Assembly: GCA_004123355.1 (NCBI GenBank)
Contig: SCHM01000005.1
Span: 248,001 to 312,000 of the forward strand
Length of the DNA: 64,000 nucleotides
Reading direction: 5' to 3'
Source of the DNA: Amphirosellinia nigrospora
Lineage: Eukaryota > Ascomycota > Sordariomycetes > Xylariales > Xylariaceae
Shown here: positions 11,915 to 23,984 of the stretch, in pieces
Numbering within the stretch: the stretch's first letter is position 1
Layout: every line of letters begins with the position of its first letter
Program-made: the position numbers and the translations under genes
Notes under the pieces: model-generated
Seen by the model: the letters and a program-made list of their open reading frames with translations, nothing else
Told to the model about the DNA's origin: nothing
The model's database searches: none

Positions 11915-13302
11915 CTTGGGGACGTGGTATCCAACGGCGCAAAGGTTATAGGTACCTTGGCTAGCAAAGTAGGTTTGCGCTTATATACCTGTGCAGATGT
12001 ACTATGACAAGCAAATAAAGATATGTATATAGGAAACGGCGCAACTTGTAACCTCAACCACGCACCGTTGAATCCAAGCGTCGGTGATCTTAGAAATAGG
12101 GAAAAAGAGGTGTCAAAAAGAGGATTATCCCTCACCACTCTGACGTAAATAGTATTTATTCCTTAGCACTCGGCTTATACTCGGTGTGGTTTAAGATGAG
12201 AGACTCGGGCGTAGTTACCCCTCCAACAGAACCGTAGAGCCCCGCGCCCACGAACGACCTAATGATGCACATGCTCCTTGCAGTCCATCTGATTAGCCGT
12301 GTCTGTTACCTACCCGAAGTGTCTAGTACTTCATCCAAGTCGGTATCTACTACGGGTCTGAAGTTATATGAACGCTAAGGACGCTGCATGGATGATGCAA
12401 TAAACCAAATCTATAAATATCCCCCTGCGTAAATGACGAGGCCAAAATATGCAGATATTTCGGATGGGTTGAACAAAGAGGGGCATTCTGTAGTCATCGT
12501 GTGTACCTGTTAACCTGCCTGCACAGTACTAGACCAAGTCTGAGAGGTAGATACATGTATCTCTTCCGATCCAGCATCTGTCTAACAGATTAAGAAGTTG
12601 GATTGTCGCAAGCTGATGAGCCCAACAAACAATGTAAATCTAAACCTCAATCTCACCTACCTTACTAGATTTTACATTGTAAGTTTTAGGTCACAGAGAT
12701 TTACTCTTGCGATAGTTATAGCTATGCGGCACATATTGAATCAAAAACCATCTATATCAAGTACAGCAAGCCGAACGATGTGAATATCCATGATAAGACA
12801 TGTGAACCGTGCGCGTAGCCGAACCCCACCTTACCCACCGGCTCACAACAACCATGTCGTACATACCTTTTATGTGGACGCAATACCTGTCATGTTACTG
12901 GCTAGAGCTACAGCTAGAAACAAATAACACGCTAAGCCTGATCCATCCTCTCTAGTTCCCTGCCCAATCCCGTTTACCGATCCGCTATCCCGTCGCTCAC
13001 GCGCCGACCAACGCCGTCACCAAACGTCGTCTCACCCCGTACGCAGAATCCGACACCGTCAATCCATCAAAACATCATCCTTTCTGCACGAACTTTCATC
13101 AATGCTGACACGTGCTCGCTAGCGCGACACCATTTCCCTAACCAAATGTGTTTGTATCTATACTATACCCCCAGCCTCAGCCTCCTCAGCGACAAGTGAC
13201 CGCCAACCTTCCTTCGATCCGAGCCCTGTCTGCCTGCCTGCCCGCCCGTGCACCTCTCCTCCTCCGTGTCGCTATCGATAACTCGCCATCCTGGATGAAA
13301 GT
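11915..13302. other. divergent intergenic region GAL7 / ADA2
   Basis: Holds the promoters of both genes. The last 350 bases before ADA2 are rich in C and CT tracts, as in many fungal 5' leaders. No further gene seen; a long open frame running upstream from GAL7 to 12138 is a product of unspliced intron sequence. Confidence 0.5.
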
Positions 13303-15085
13303 ATGGGTGTCATTCGCAAGAAAACCGCCACTAGGGGCGGTGAAGGCGGTGTTAAATATGTTTGCGACGTATGCTCGGCGGATATTACGTCTACTGTATG
13401 TCTCATCCAACATTTGCGCCCACCCCCTGCTTGCTGTCCTGTCCCGTCTTGTCCCGCTTTGCCCTATCTAGTCCTGCCCTGTCCTTCTCTTAAGGTTCAT
13501 GCGCGCCGCAACGCAACGACCACCTATGACTCCGTCGACTAAACTTTGGCCACGCTCTATATACTCACGCGCTACTACTTAGGTCCGGATAAGGTGTGCC
13601 CACAGCGCCTGTAACGAATATGACCTATGTGTACAATGCTTCGCCAGCGGCGCCTCGAGCGGCTCCCACCAACCGGCCACCCATCCCTACCGAGTCATAG
13701 AACAGAACTCTATACCCATATTTGATCGAGATTGGGGTGCAGATGAAGAACTTCTCCTTCTCGAAGGCTGTGAGATCTACGGTTTGGGCTCGTGGGGTGA
13801 CATTGCAGACCACATTGGCGGCTATCGGCACAAGGACGAAGTCCGCGATCACTACCTCAAAGTCTATGTAGATTCCCCATGCTTCCCGCTACCGAAACGT
13901 TGTCGACCCGACGATATGGAGCTAGCCCAAGAAATTTCCAGAGATCAATTCCAAGCACAGAAGAAGCGCAGGATTGAAGAACGTCGCGAGGCACAAAGGA
14001 ACGCCCCTCCCTTACCACCCAAGACTAAACCCACAGCCAGTGTACCGTCATGTCACGAGATTCAAGGATATATGCCTGGTCGTCTAGAGTTTGAGACCGA
14101 GTACGCCAATGAAGCCGAGGAAGCAGTCCAGTTGATGCAGTTCGATCCTGGCGATGGAATAAATCCTCGAACCGGCGAACTCGAGCCGGAGATGGAACTC
14201 AAACTAACTGTCATGGATATCTACAACTGCCGCTTAACACAGCGTGTGGATCGGAAAAAGGTCATCTTCGAACACACCCTTCTCGACTATAGGGAAAACA
14301 CGAAACTCGAAAAGAGAAGAACCAAGGAAGAACGAGACTTGCTTAATAAGGCCAAGCCGTTCGCGCGCATGATGAACCACGATGACTTTGAGTCGCTATG
14401 TCAAGGGCTACTTGATGAGCTGAACTTACGCCAAGCCATCACTCAACTACAAGAGTGGAGGAATCTCAAGATCGGAGATCTTCGTAGTGGCGAAAAATAT
14501 GAGCAAGACAAGGCACAACGGATTCAGAAAGCGATACCCATGGGCTCCATGGACCGTGAGAGGATGGCGTCGGCACAACGCTCTAAGCAAACCGTGCAGC
14601 CCGAGCCCCCAAGCGGAGCCGCTCTTCTGGTGGCACCGGACCTTCCATTCCGACCGGGGCCGAACGGTGTCGTGCCAAGCTCGCAAGCGGCGCTCGATGC
14701 GTCTACGAATGGCGAGTCCAAGGCGCTCGCCGATGGCCACAACCATGAGACGACTACCAACGGCGTCGTCACGAATGGGACGTCGATGCAGACCCGTCCG
14801 CGGTTCGTTTCGCAGCCTATCTCGGGGGTGCAGCCTCTTGCGCTGAGTGAGGACAACGCGCCTGACATGCACCTCTTGACGCCAGAGGAGATGGAGCTCT
14901 GCAAGGTGTCCCGGCTCCAACCGAAGCCGTATCTCATGATCAAGGAGCAGGTGCTGAAGGAAGCGCTCAAGGGTAACGGTAGTCTGAAGAAGAAGCAGGT
15001 CAAGGAAATCTGCCGGCTGGATACCCAGAAGGGTGGCAGGATATTTGACTTCTTCATCAATTCTGGCTGGATCGCCAAAGCCTAG
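13303..15085 (+). CDS. ADA2: transcriptional adaptor Ada2 (SAGA/ADA complex)
   Basis: Adaptor that binds and activates the Gcn5 histone acetyltransferase. Exon 1 (13303-13395) encodes [20 protein letters not shown] and the first Cys pair CDVC of the ZZ zinc finger. After a 187-base intron (13396-13582) exon 2 continues with [16 protein letters not shown], the SANT domain ([20 protein letters not shown] then DIADHIG), the conserved central region ([18 protein letters not shown]) and a C-terminal SWIRM domain ([15 protein letters not shown] to [13 protein letters not shown]). Total 531 residues, normal. The gene is free of frame errors. The low-complexity segment around residues 330-430 between central region and SWIRM is typical. 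Confidence 0.96.
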
Positions 15086-16033
15086 GACACTTTGGAAGAA
15101 GATACTGATGATCTCAAGCCGTGGTGACCCAATTGGGAATCATTGTTGGGATAAAACACCCTGGACTGCTCCCCTGGAAACTCTGACCTGACGTTGTACT
15201 ATGGAATTGAAGTGTTGCCTGTGTGCTCCATGGCGCGGAGTAGCGGCGCGTGTATATAGATGCTGTACAACGTTCACAAAGTACGAAGAATACAACGAGA
15301 AATCATGGCACGGTAATCGACTATTTATGCTATCGCCTACCTATGTAGTGCAAGCACATGGGTTGTGTGTAAATGTTTCGTTGCAGGGTGCTCGTTTAGA
15401 CATTTTGTGCTAGCTGACGGAGTAAAATGACGCTCCTGTGACCTCGTATGGCAACAATAGTTACATAATACCTAATGCGACAATTATACTAAGTCCTCGC
15501 GGGAGCAGACCCGGCACGTCTGACTGACTCAGCCAGGATTTCGTGAATATGACGTTTTTGGTCTCATATGCAAAATTGGACATGCGAGATCCCAGATCAG
15601 AGGCACGGGCCGGACAGAATTAGAAACAAAGTTTCATGGCCAAATTTAGTGACCGGCATCTATCTATAAACCACACAATACCTATATTGGTATGAGTAGA
15701 ATTTCGATTTAAACGGCAACGCTAATGCTGAGGTACCTAGGTAACACTGCCCCAAAGTCCCGGCGACTGCGACGCTGAATAGCAAGAATGAAACGACGGC
15801 AGGAGGGACTTACCCCTGTGTTACCGGCTATGTTTATTGTTACTTATCAATTCTCCCCGCCATCTCTTTGACTTTATAAAACCATCTTTCACCCCAACCT
15901 CCAAAACCCTTACCCACAGATACCCCAGATCCTACCGTATCATCAATTACAGTATCGTCTATTTATTCGCAGGCGTGTCAGACAACGCACTAATGACGAT
16001 CAACAGGGGCTTGCTGCATGAGCTAAGCCCGAA
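15086..16033. other. intergenic
   Basis: ADA2 3' end and upstream region of the O-fucosyltransferase-like gene. A perfect GGTACCTAGGTAA-type palindrome lies near 15732. No gene seen. Confidence 0.5.
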
Positions 16034-17666
16034 TTGATGGCTGGCGCGGCGCCACACCCCTGCTCACCTATTAGTGTCACCTTTTATATCGCCGGTCTCG
16101 TCCTCCTCTCTCTTTTCGTGATGGCACATAATGGCTATCTGAACTCTCTCCTAGGCTTCATGCCTCGACGCAACATCTTCCTCCCGACGCTCTGCATCGT
16201 CCTCCTCGTGGCAGTATGGACCTTTCGAGTGCCTAACGCCCACTCCTATCCCTATCCCTCTGCCGACTGGTTCGACTCAAAATCGCCGTCTTCCCCTTCA
16301 TCCTCGTCTCCAGCTCCGCCTCCGCCTCCGCCTCCACCTCCACCTCCACCTCCACCTCCACCCCAGAGCCACCATTCGAACCGCCGTCGTCGCCGCCGTC
16401 TTCCTCTCTTCCACCACCTCTGCTTCAGAACCACACCCACCATTGTTCCAGAATCAGCAGTCCTCAGCCTATCTGCCTTCGAGTCCTGGTAGCGATGTCG
16501 ACTTGTCCCAGCCCAACGCACCTTTTGTCGGCTGGCCCTTAAAACGTCTATGCGAAGAGACCACATGGGTCGAGGGTCTGGTTTATATTTGCGATAATAA
16601 CTCGGGAGGCATTGGCAACATACGAAACTACATTCAGACATGTATACGCTATGCGCTCGAGGCTGGCGCGACGGGCCTTACCATTCCAGGATCCGTAAGC
16701 GCAACGAGAAGGACCTCGCCGACCTCTTCACCGACTACCTCCCTTTCTCGTATATGTTTGACGAGCAGCACTTCCGCGACGCCTTCACCCAAAACTGCCC
16801 CCAAATTACGCTCTACAACAATGTCACCGATATCCCTGGCGCCGGCAAGTCTCCTAAGATTAGCAACATTACCCCAAGGACTTCGGGAACCGCGACAGCT
16901 GTGACCCCTGGGATCAGAACCGACATACGACCGCTTCGGCCAGACTTTTCGTAAATGGCTGAAAAACGAGAAGCATGGTCGTGCGCCAACCAAGGAACAC
17001 CCGCGCCTCGTCCGCTTTAATTGGGGTGTGCTCTTCGATTGGCAGATCTATCGTGACGGACCTGAATTGGCCGCCACCTTTGGCGGTATTCTGAAGCTCA
17101 ACGACAGATTCTTGGCGCTAGGAAAGAAGACGCTAGAAAAGATGCAGGCGTTTGCCCGCGCCGATGGGTCCAAGGATGGCGCCTTTCTTGGTATTCATTT
17201 ACGCACCGAAAGCGACGCCCTGGGCTTCTGGCCCCACTACGATACGCAATTGGAAGCCTACATGAAACAGGCAAATAAACGAGGCTACCAGACGGCTTAT
17301 CTTGCGACAGGAAATCAGACGGAAGCTGAGAAGTTTATGGACGCCGCTATCGAGATGGCGCAGATGAGGGTCGTGACCAAGATCGATCTAATGTCGGACG
17401 ATGAACTCGATGAGCTCGACGAGCTCAGCTGGGATCAGCAGGGTCTCATTGATTATGTGGTTCTACTAGGAAGCGAGTTCTTCGTGGGTGTGCAACCCAG
17501 TAGCTTCTCCGTGCACGTGGCCATGAAGCGCCACCTCAAGACTGGGGGCTTATATACACGGCCATACAAAGTAGGCACTGAGGGGGATGGATTGTCGTAT
17601 ATCGTGGGAAAGTACGATAAATACTGGGCTAGCTGGCTATTCCTATGGGACGGTATGTGGCCTTGA
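16034..17666 (+). CDS. O-fucosyltransferase-like type II membrane protein
   Basis: Fungal member of the GDP-fucose protein O-fucosyltransferase-like fold, predicted to sit in the Golgi/ER membrane with its catalytic domain in the lumen. An N-terminal hydrophobic anchor (IFLPTLCIVLLVAVWTF) follows a basic MPRR; an earlier in-frame Met at 16034 adds a second hydrophobic stretch, so the true start may be 16160. A proline-rich stalk comes next, then the catalytic region: RFNWGVLFDWQIYRDGPE, GAFLGIHLRTESDALGFWP, YLATGNQTEAEKF, and the C-terminal GVQPSSFSVHVAMKRHL and DGMWP. About three single-base frame changes occur between 16440 and 16960. The acceptor protein or sugar cannot be told from sequence. 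Confidence 0.75.
16308..16362 (+). repeat. (CCTCCR)n microsatellite encoding poly-proline
   Basis: CCTCCG and CCTCCA hexamers in tandem inside the stalk of the membrane protein, giving more than 15 prolines in a row. Length is likely to vary between strains. Confidence 0.9.
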
Positions 17667-18303
17667 GCAAGGGGCCTGGCGCCAGGTGCTCAGAGACTTG
17701 AGCGACTCTAATCACTGCATTGCTGCTTATGTATTACTTATACCAAATAGAGGCTAGAAATGTTTGTGGCCAAGCGTTGTTTTGGGCAGGGTAGAATGGT
17801 AATATCAACCACGCATTATTTAAACTGCTGCTTTATTAAAGCTCTAACATGTGGACATTTTCCTGACGACTTAGGTATCTGTTGTGTTGAGACGATATCG
17901 GGTCATCTCATCCAATTCCATCCCATCCAATATTATGACGAAAATAGTGATATGCAGTTATCAACATCGCGAATTATGCTTCTAGCGTATATCTCTCGGT
18001 ATCGGGTCCCATTTGAGTATCAGAATGCAGAGACAAAGAACTTTACTTGAAGCAAACTTGTTTAAGGTCTTTTCCTCAACTTGGTAAACATTATCGTCAA
18101 TTCAGATGTATGAAATTTCTGACTTTATACTCTTGTCTTATCGTAAAACAACATCCCATAATTAGACGTGAGGTGTTCCAAGACTACTACCTGACCTACA
18201 CTCATTGCTACACCACCATCATCACTACCTAGGTACCCTGCCATCACTGCAACACGACTATACTCACATAACCTAGCGAAGATCAAAATCGACTACATAA
18301 ACT
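17667..18303. other. intergenic
   Basis: AT-rich spacer between two plus-strand genes, no gene recognised. An ACCTAGGTACC palindrome occurs near 18229, about 75 bases before the next start codon. Confidence 0.5.
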
Positions 18304-18969
18304 ATGTCACTGATAACGCTCTCGAACTTGGAGCGCATCACGGCGTCTAAGCTCGCTGAGATGCTCCGCGCTGCCGACCCGCAAATGCGACGGCGGGAGA
18401 ACAGGTCGCTAAAAGCAGTATTGCTATCGTGGATGTTCGGGATGATGGTGAGTTTTATTCTCTTATAGTAGAGAGATATTAATTCACTTCTTTCACCTTG
18501 TGTCTCTATATTTCTCATCAGAACTGCAATTACCTCACGCTCCCCCCTTTATTCATGTCACCTATATCGTACTTCCCCATTTGAACTCCGATAGAACCCC
18601 CGCGGAAACGCACTTCCTCAAATTTAGAGTTCAGAAAAGCTTACAAACTGCCCTCGGGGTCTAGACCACATAGGCGGCCACATCCGCACGTCCATGCACT
18701 TCCCCAGCCGCGGCCTGGACGCCACCATGCCGACGCTGCTGCGCAAGCTCGCGGACAAGGAGACGGTCGTCTTCCACTGCGCGCTCAGCCAGCAGCGGGG
18801 GCCGAGCGCCGCGCTGCAGTATCTGCGTGCGAAAGAGGCCGCTGGCGAGAGCGGTGCGACGCAGAAGGTCTATCTTCTTGATCGTGGCTTTGTTGGGTGG
18901 CAGGAGGTTTATGGTGCTGATGAGCGCCTTACTGAGGGCTATCGGAAGGAGCTTTGGGAGGAGTATTAG
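18304..18969 (+). CDS. Cdc25/rhodanese-domain phosphatase (Ibp1/Ych1-like)
   Basis: Small single-domain rhodanese-fold protein with the active-site loop HCALSQQRG (Cys-x5-Arg), as in fission yeast Ibp1 and arsenate reductase Acr2 relatives. Start at 18304 (MSLITLSNLERITASKLAEM). Exon 1 ends at 18447 within VDVRDD, the intron is 18448-18664, and exon 2 begins DHIGGHIRTSMHFPSRGLD, the CH2A-like region. One base of a C run near 18378 seems missing, shifting the frame between AAD and ANATAGEQVAKSS. Restored length about 149 residues, which fits the family. Phosphatase versus arsenate reductase activity cannot be decided from the motif. Confidence 0.85.
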
Positions 18970-19510
18970 ATGATTAGAGGAGAGAAGGGGTGTGTTGGTT
19001 GGGAGCGGTTGTTAAGCGGGAGGACTGGTAGGGATATTGTCCTGCGTCTCATCGCTCGTCTCGGTATTCTCCGACTTATATCGGGGTGAGACCCGTGAGA
19101 CAACTTCTCCTCCCTGTTTCCTGTTTCTGTTTACTCCAGCCTTCAACTGCATTATAGAGGAAAGACAAGGGGGGCTCAACAGATGCCTGCATATACATCC
19201 ATCTATCTATGAGTTGATGGATTGCAATCGACAGGAGCGACTCTTCTGTATATCGACCAATATACCAAAATAGAACAGAACTACGGTTCGTGGCAATGAC
19301 GATGTTACCCAATATACAAATCGAGACAAACCATCGTTCCCCTGAGCCCGAGGACCAGATGAATCGTGAATCTAACCCACCCTCACCCCCGCCACCCCAC
19401 TAGTCTCCGCGATGCTTCTCGGAATTATACACTCAGGCTCAACACCCCTCGTCACCCCTCAAGTTCACCGAGGCCCTACCACCACGACAGCCTTCCACTA
19501 GGCGCCGCAT
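18970..19510. other. convergent intergenic region
   Basis: Between two genes that end toward each other; no gene seen. Small overlapping open frames on both strands at 19037-19312 lack any recognisable family. Confidence 0.5.
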
Positions 19511-20004
19511 CTACACTCCATCACCCTTCTCCCGCGGGTCGTGCGCCAAGACCTCGACCTCGACGCGCATCCCGGGCTCCGCGAGCGCCGCCACGCCGAC
19601 GCAGGTCCACACGGGGCGGTGGTCCGGACACCAGCGCCGGAGGTTCTCACCGTGGCCTGCAGCGCCTCGGGGTCCAGGGGCACGTGGTACGAGCGCACCG
19701 AGTACACCTGCGCCCACCCGCGCGCGGCGCCGGCCGCCCGCAGCGCGAGGTCCACGTTGGCGAAGGCTTGCGCGATCTGGCCCGCCGCGCCGCTCCGGGA
19801 ATCGTGGGAGGAGGGTGGGTTGGGGTACCAGCCTCCTGGGAAGGGTGTTAGTGGGATGTTTGGGGGAGGGGAGGAGATTGGGGGGGAAGGACCTTGGCCT
19901 GCTACTTGGATCGTGTCGCCTACTCGCACGGCTTGGCTGTAGGAGTAGTTCTTGGAGTTCTCCTCGCCTACGCCGGGGTAGTTGGTGTACGTCAGCTCTG
20001 CCAT
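19511..20004 (-). CDS. RidA/YjgF/YER057c family protein
   Basis: Endoribonuclease L-PSP (Rid) family, members of which hydrolyse reactive enamine/imine intermediates from amino-acid metabolism. Start at 20004 gives MAELTYTNYPGVGEENSKNY followed by SYSQAVRVGDTIQVAGQG. A 57-base intron (19836-19892) precedes GGWYPN, then QIAQAFANVDLALRAAGA and the C-terminal VWTCVGVAALAEPGMRVEVE, both typical. One G appears missing before NLRRW near 19650. About 145 residues, a little longer than bacterial RidA. The classical active-site Arg (in the R-x-CVEV region) is not obvious here, where the segment reads GMRVEVEV; this resembles the fungal subgroup, so substrate is uncertain. Confidence 0.85.
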
Positions 20005-20567
20005 CTTGAACCGGGTCGCGAGGGAAGGGGGTTTGGACAATGAAGATTTTGGAGTTGAGTGTGCTTGAGCTTTTATTTATTCGAGTATGAAAATCTAATG
20101 TCCCAGCTTCTGTCTACAGCTCGTCTTTTCTGATATGGATCATTCCTTTTTATACTGCGTGCTTGAGTCGTGGCTGTCCACTAACTCCGGTCGTCTCCGG
20201 AATTTACTTCTCGCCTCGCTGACGGGACGGTGACCATCCCACTCTGTTAGTCCGGAGCCTCGTTGGTGGGGTTGCTTGGCTTACAAATGGTGTATTATTC
20301 AGCTTTGATGTGATTGTAATCGGCGTCTGGCTTCGGTGTTTGTCTGTTGGGTTTGGCAATTATCAAAGTGTGGTGTAGGTATGATCGTATTAATATTCGA
20401 ATGTTGAATCGTTGGTATAGAAGCCGCCAAGACTGGAGGTTCTAGTATCTAAAACTATAAGACGTTGCCTTATACGGCAGAAACCTTTATATACCATATA
20501 TTTATCTCGTTTAGAGGAGGGTTTCACGGCAGCGTGGTAGTTTGAAAGGCCGTTGACAATAGCGATG
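20005..20567. other. intergenic: RidA-family promoter and HET gene 3' side
   Basis: No gene seen. Contains GC-poor sequence with TATATA-like stretches near 20490. Confidence 0.5.
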
Positions 20568-22765
20568 TCAGATATACGGTCGGCTCACATGACTAATAGT
20601 GGGAGCATTCGGTTGGGACCTCAACTCAATGGTGGTCAAAGTCAATTTTCCATATTTATCAGCAGCTCTTATCGTAGAAGGAAATCTCGAATCTGCAGCT
20701 CTCCCTTTCAACCATGCCAGCTGGTTCACCGTCCGACAAACCCGGAACATGCACCTTCCCACCACATTAAAAACTTCCTCTGAGGAACTTCCATCTAGAG
20801 GTGTGACCCTTCTGAGAATCATTGGAAGCGTCAGTGTGTTGAGGCCACATAAAAGATCTCCTGGTTGTAGGCCAGGCGGCCCTTTCCAATGTAGCCCTCT
20901 TTGGTCTTGAACATCGTGTACTCTCTCAACAAGTCCGCGAAAGAACTCGCAGCGACCTCGTTCCGTTCCTCTGAGACAAATTCACTATTAAAGTACAGTG
21001 ACTCATCTTCGGTGTCATAGAAACAGGACTCCATGAATGCGTCCAGTGATGTGGAAGGCGGTAAATCGAGTTTCTTCGATACCTCATCCCGTTCTTCTTC
21101 ACTTAATTTTCCCAGCCCCTCAAGACATATTAGGTACATAAAGTTTAATGGTATCGAGCCGTCTCCACTAGTCCAACTTTGTAACGACTTTCTCTGTTAT
21201 GCAAAATAATTGTTTGCCAGGTAAGGATATTTATTAACGCCTCTAAAGGCAGCTGTCGTGTTCGCCCAGGAATCCGTTCTGAATCCAGACTAGTCCATGT
21301 CTTGGTCGCGCGTGAAGGGCCTAGGAATTCCACTAGAAAGTCAATACAGAATTGGTCCAGATCTTGCATTGGTCCGGGAAGTCTCATCGATGTCGAGCCT
21401 TTTATAAGTTCGACTTGCGCAAATTCCACCCCTCGAACATGGAGTGAATCTGGGGCAATGTATCGAGTTTCCGCGGTGCTTCCTAGAAGTGGCATGGGCG
21501 CTTTACGCTTGTCAAAAAAGACATCAGGGTACTCAGTCAACGTCATATCCGGCATCCACGATGGAAGCTCGTGTTCATTATTGATGTTGTGTCCGCATCC
21601 ACCGCAAAACCGCAAGCAAGTATCAAGTTGGTTATGTGAGCCCCGCGCCACGGCATCGGCAAAGACATCCTTCACGGTTTTCTCTTTGCTATAGTCTGGG
21701 ATTATGCCCGTGTTACGATAAATCCCCAGCAAACTGTATATATAGTCGCGAGGATCTGTTGCGCGACGGCCGAGGTTGAGAACCAAAGCTGTGGAAAATA
21801 TCCCTTGCCGCATTTGGGGATATTGGCCAGTAGATATTCGAAAAAATAAGTGTCAATTGTAAGCCTGAGGCAATCCTCAAAGGCAAGAGTGGACTTCAAG
21901 TCATACCCTAGGGAATTGGTTTCGCTCTGTATGATGTGTGTCCTCTTAAACTCGATCATAAGCATCCCTTCTGCTTTCAGTTCTGAGGCGGTGACAGATG
22001 CGTTGCCACAGATAACCCAGTGGTAGGCTGGTGATTTGCATAAAACCGTTTCCTGAAGAGTCCACACTCTGTGCCAATAGTCATTATCTGCTAGGGCCTT
22101 CAGCGGTGCCCATTTTGCAGAAAGTTTTCCAGAGGGATCTAATACTGGGCCTAATGTGGACTCGAACCAGGAAAGTGATTCAAGGGCCAATCGGCATTTT
22201 GTCCGACTTTGAATTCCTCTACTTTAGATGCGTACTTCTTAAGGATTTGCAATGCTTCGTCAATTTGGTCCGGACCGGGATTGCCAAGCCAAGAAAGAAC
22301 GGCTGATGCACCTTTGTATATATCTCCCATGAAAGCTACTTGCTCGTTTTTCTCCGTTACAGCATCCATGTCCTCTTTATCTTGGTTGATGCAGATCGCA
22401 TCAACCCATAGGTATTGTAGCTTGCTGGCTTCTTTGGGAAATCCGTATTGTCGAAAGTTTCGTAATGCAGACTCAAGATTGGTGGTCACAGGTAAAGTGA
22501 AGCCGTTGACCATGATATCTTCGGTAACCTCGGGATTACCCCAGACATAAGACAAGGCGGCGTATTGAAGATCCTCTGTCAATTCGGCAACTTCCAGTTT
22601 GCATGAAACTGGAGCTTTGATGTTGTCGGAGGGTAGAACCGTAATCAACCTTATTTCATGTCGTGAATGGTCTAGGGCAGGAAAGGATATATTTGTGAGT
22701 GTGGTTTGATGTCCTCTTGGGTGGAAACGGTGGCCATGGCTGTACGGAGAATAAAGTTTCTCCAA
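20568..22765 (-). CDS. HET-domain (heterokaryon incompatibility) protein, first copy
   Basis: Start at 22765 (MEKLYSPYSHGHRFHPRGHQ). The HET domain is clear: YAALSYVWGNPEVTEDIMVN, LPVTTNLESALRNFR, LQYLWVDAICINQDKEDMDA, MGDIYKGASAVLSWLGN, and after it WHRVWTLQETVL. The middle region has DPRDYIYSLLGI, and the C terminus shows GLQPGDLLCGL and VFNVVGRCMF, the usual closing elements of these proteins. HET proteins control non-self recognition and can trigger programmed cell death in fused hyphae. No intron is needed. About four frame changes are present, so the gene is either decaying or affected by the same base losses as the housekeeping genes. Predicted full length about 720 residues. Divergent from the methyltransferase. 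Confidence 0.85.
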
Positions 22766-23060
22766 TTAAATAGTAGGGATGAATTTGGGTGCTTTTCGGT
22801 AGCTAGCGTATCTGGCAAACAGTCCAGTTTCAGTGATAGATGGAGAGTTTTAGCTTCTTGATGCTGCAGACATACCTATGAATTTCTAGAACTGTCGGAA
22901 TGGTGGGGTACTAATCCCATAGGCCTCAAATTTGGAGGCGTCTACGCCACAGCAAGGCAACTGCATAGGGCCGAATTCGGCAAGGAGCGGGCGTTTCTAT
23001 TTGAAATCTCGGCTGTTCGTCCCTCCGCATCGATATCTCCATTCCACCTCGCTTCTCAGA
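22766..23060. promoter_or_regulatory. divergent promoter region HET / methyltransferase
   Basis: About 295 bases separate the HET start from the chosen methyltransferase start. One frame stays open through 22930-23060 in the methyltransferase direction, so its first exon could begin further left. Confidence 0.35.
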
Positions 23061-23984
23061 ATGGCTACGAATACCCAACAGGCGAAAGCAAAGAGATAGC
23101 GTTCTCTGCGCGACAAGGCGTCGATTGGTCTGAATATATTCTATACAGACCCATCTACGGAGAGTCTTTCTTCCGGCGGATCTACGAGTATCACGCACAG
23201 AAGCCCGAGGCGTCCTGGGAAACCGCTCATGACGTGGGAGCCGGTCACGGAATAGTGTCGTCAACGCTTGCTAGCAGATTCAACAGTGTCGTTGTTTCAG
23301 ACCCCAACGATGGCTACAGCGACGTCGCCCGTCGGCTTCTTGTCGAGAAGTCTGGATGGCCCGAGTCCAAGTTCACATTCTTGCAAGAAGGTGGAGAAGA
23401 GCTCTGTAAAGGCTGGAACCGTGGATCTGATCATGGCGTGTGAATGCATGCACTTTACGAACGCGGCCGATGCTGTCACTGAGTTCGCAAGACAGCTTAA
23501 ACCTGGCGGCACTCTCGTGATGACGTATTATACGCGGCCACTGATCTTGGGAAATGACCGAGCTCAGGCAGTATGGCTGGAAATGTGGAGGGTGTTCTGG
23601 AATATCAATAAGAAGGGGTTCGAAAACGCATTCCGGATTTCCAGCAGCGGGTTCGACTCGATCGCGGTCCCTTCGTCACACTGGGAGGCTGTAAAACGGG
23701 TGTACATTAATGCTAGCCAAGGAGTTGCAAGTTTCAAGATTAGTGACAATGCTGGCGAGGATATGGTGGAGAGCAGTGAGGAGCGTGTCTGGGTGCATGG
23801 CGATCCAGACTGGGCTGATGAGCAAGGAGTGGACTGGCTGAAGAAATATTTTGCTACCTGGGCACCCGCCATTCCCGAATCTAAAATTCAGGATCTTTGG
23901 GACGAGCTGGAGAGGATTGTGGACGGTGCTAAACTCCGATTAGAGACACCTTTGGTGATGGTCTTCGCGTCTAAGAGAGCATAA
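23061..23984 (+). CDS. SAM-dependent methyltransferase (class I, Methyltransf_11/25 type)
   Basis: Motif I HDVGAGHGIVS binds S-adenosylmethionine, preceded by the family hallmark GVDWSEYILYRPIYGESFF. The next motifs are DLIMACECMHFTNAADAV and LKPGGTLVMTYYTRP. The C-terminal half (VWLEMWRVFWNI, SSHWEAVKRVYIN, DWLKKYFATWAP) resembles fungal relatives of yeast trans-aconitate methyltransferase Tmt1, but the substrate cannot be inferred. Start at 23061 (MATNTQQAKAK) is chosen by resemblance to relatives; it needs one missing A near 23092 to join the frame. A further frame change lies near 23405. About 308 residues. It sits between two HET genes. Confidence 0.8.

Noticed and set aside
11365-12138. 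257-codon frame extending upstream of GAL7
   Set aside because: It is open through GAL7 introns and the promoter; the family N terminus ([14 protein letters not shown]) lies in another frame starting at 11914.
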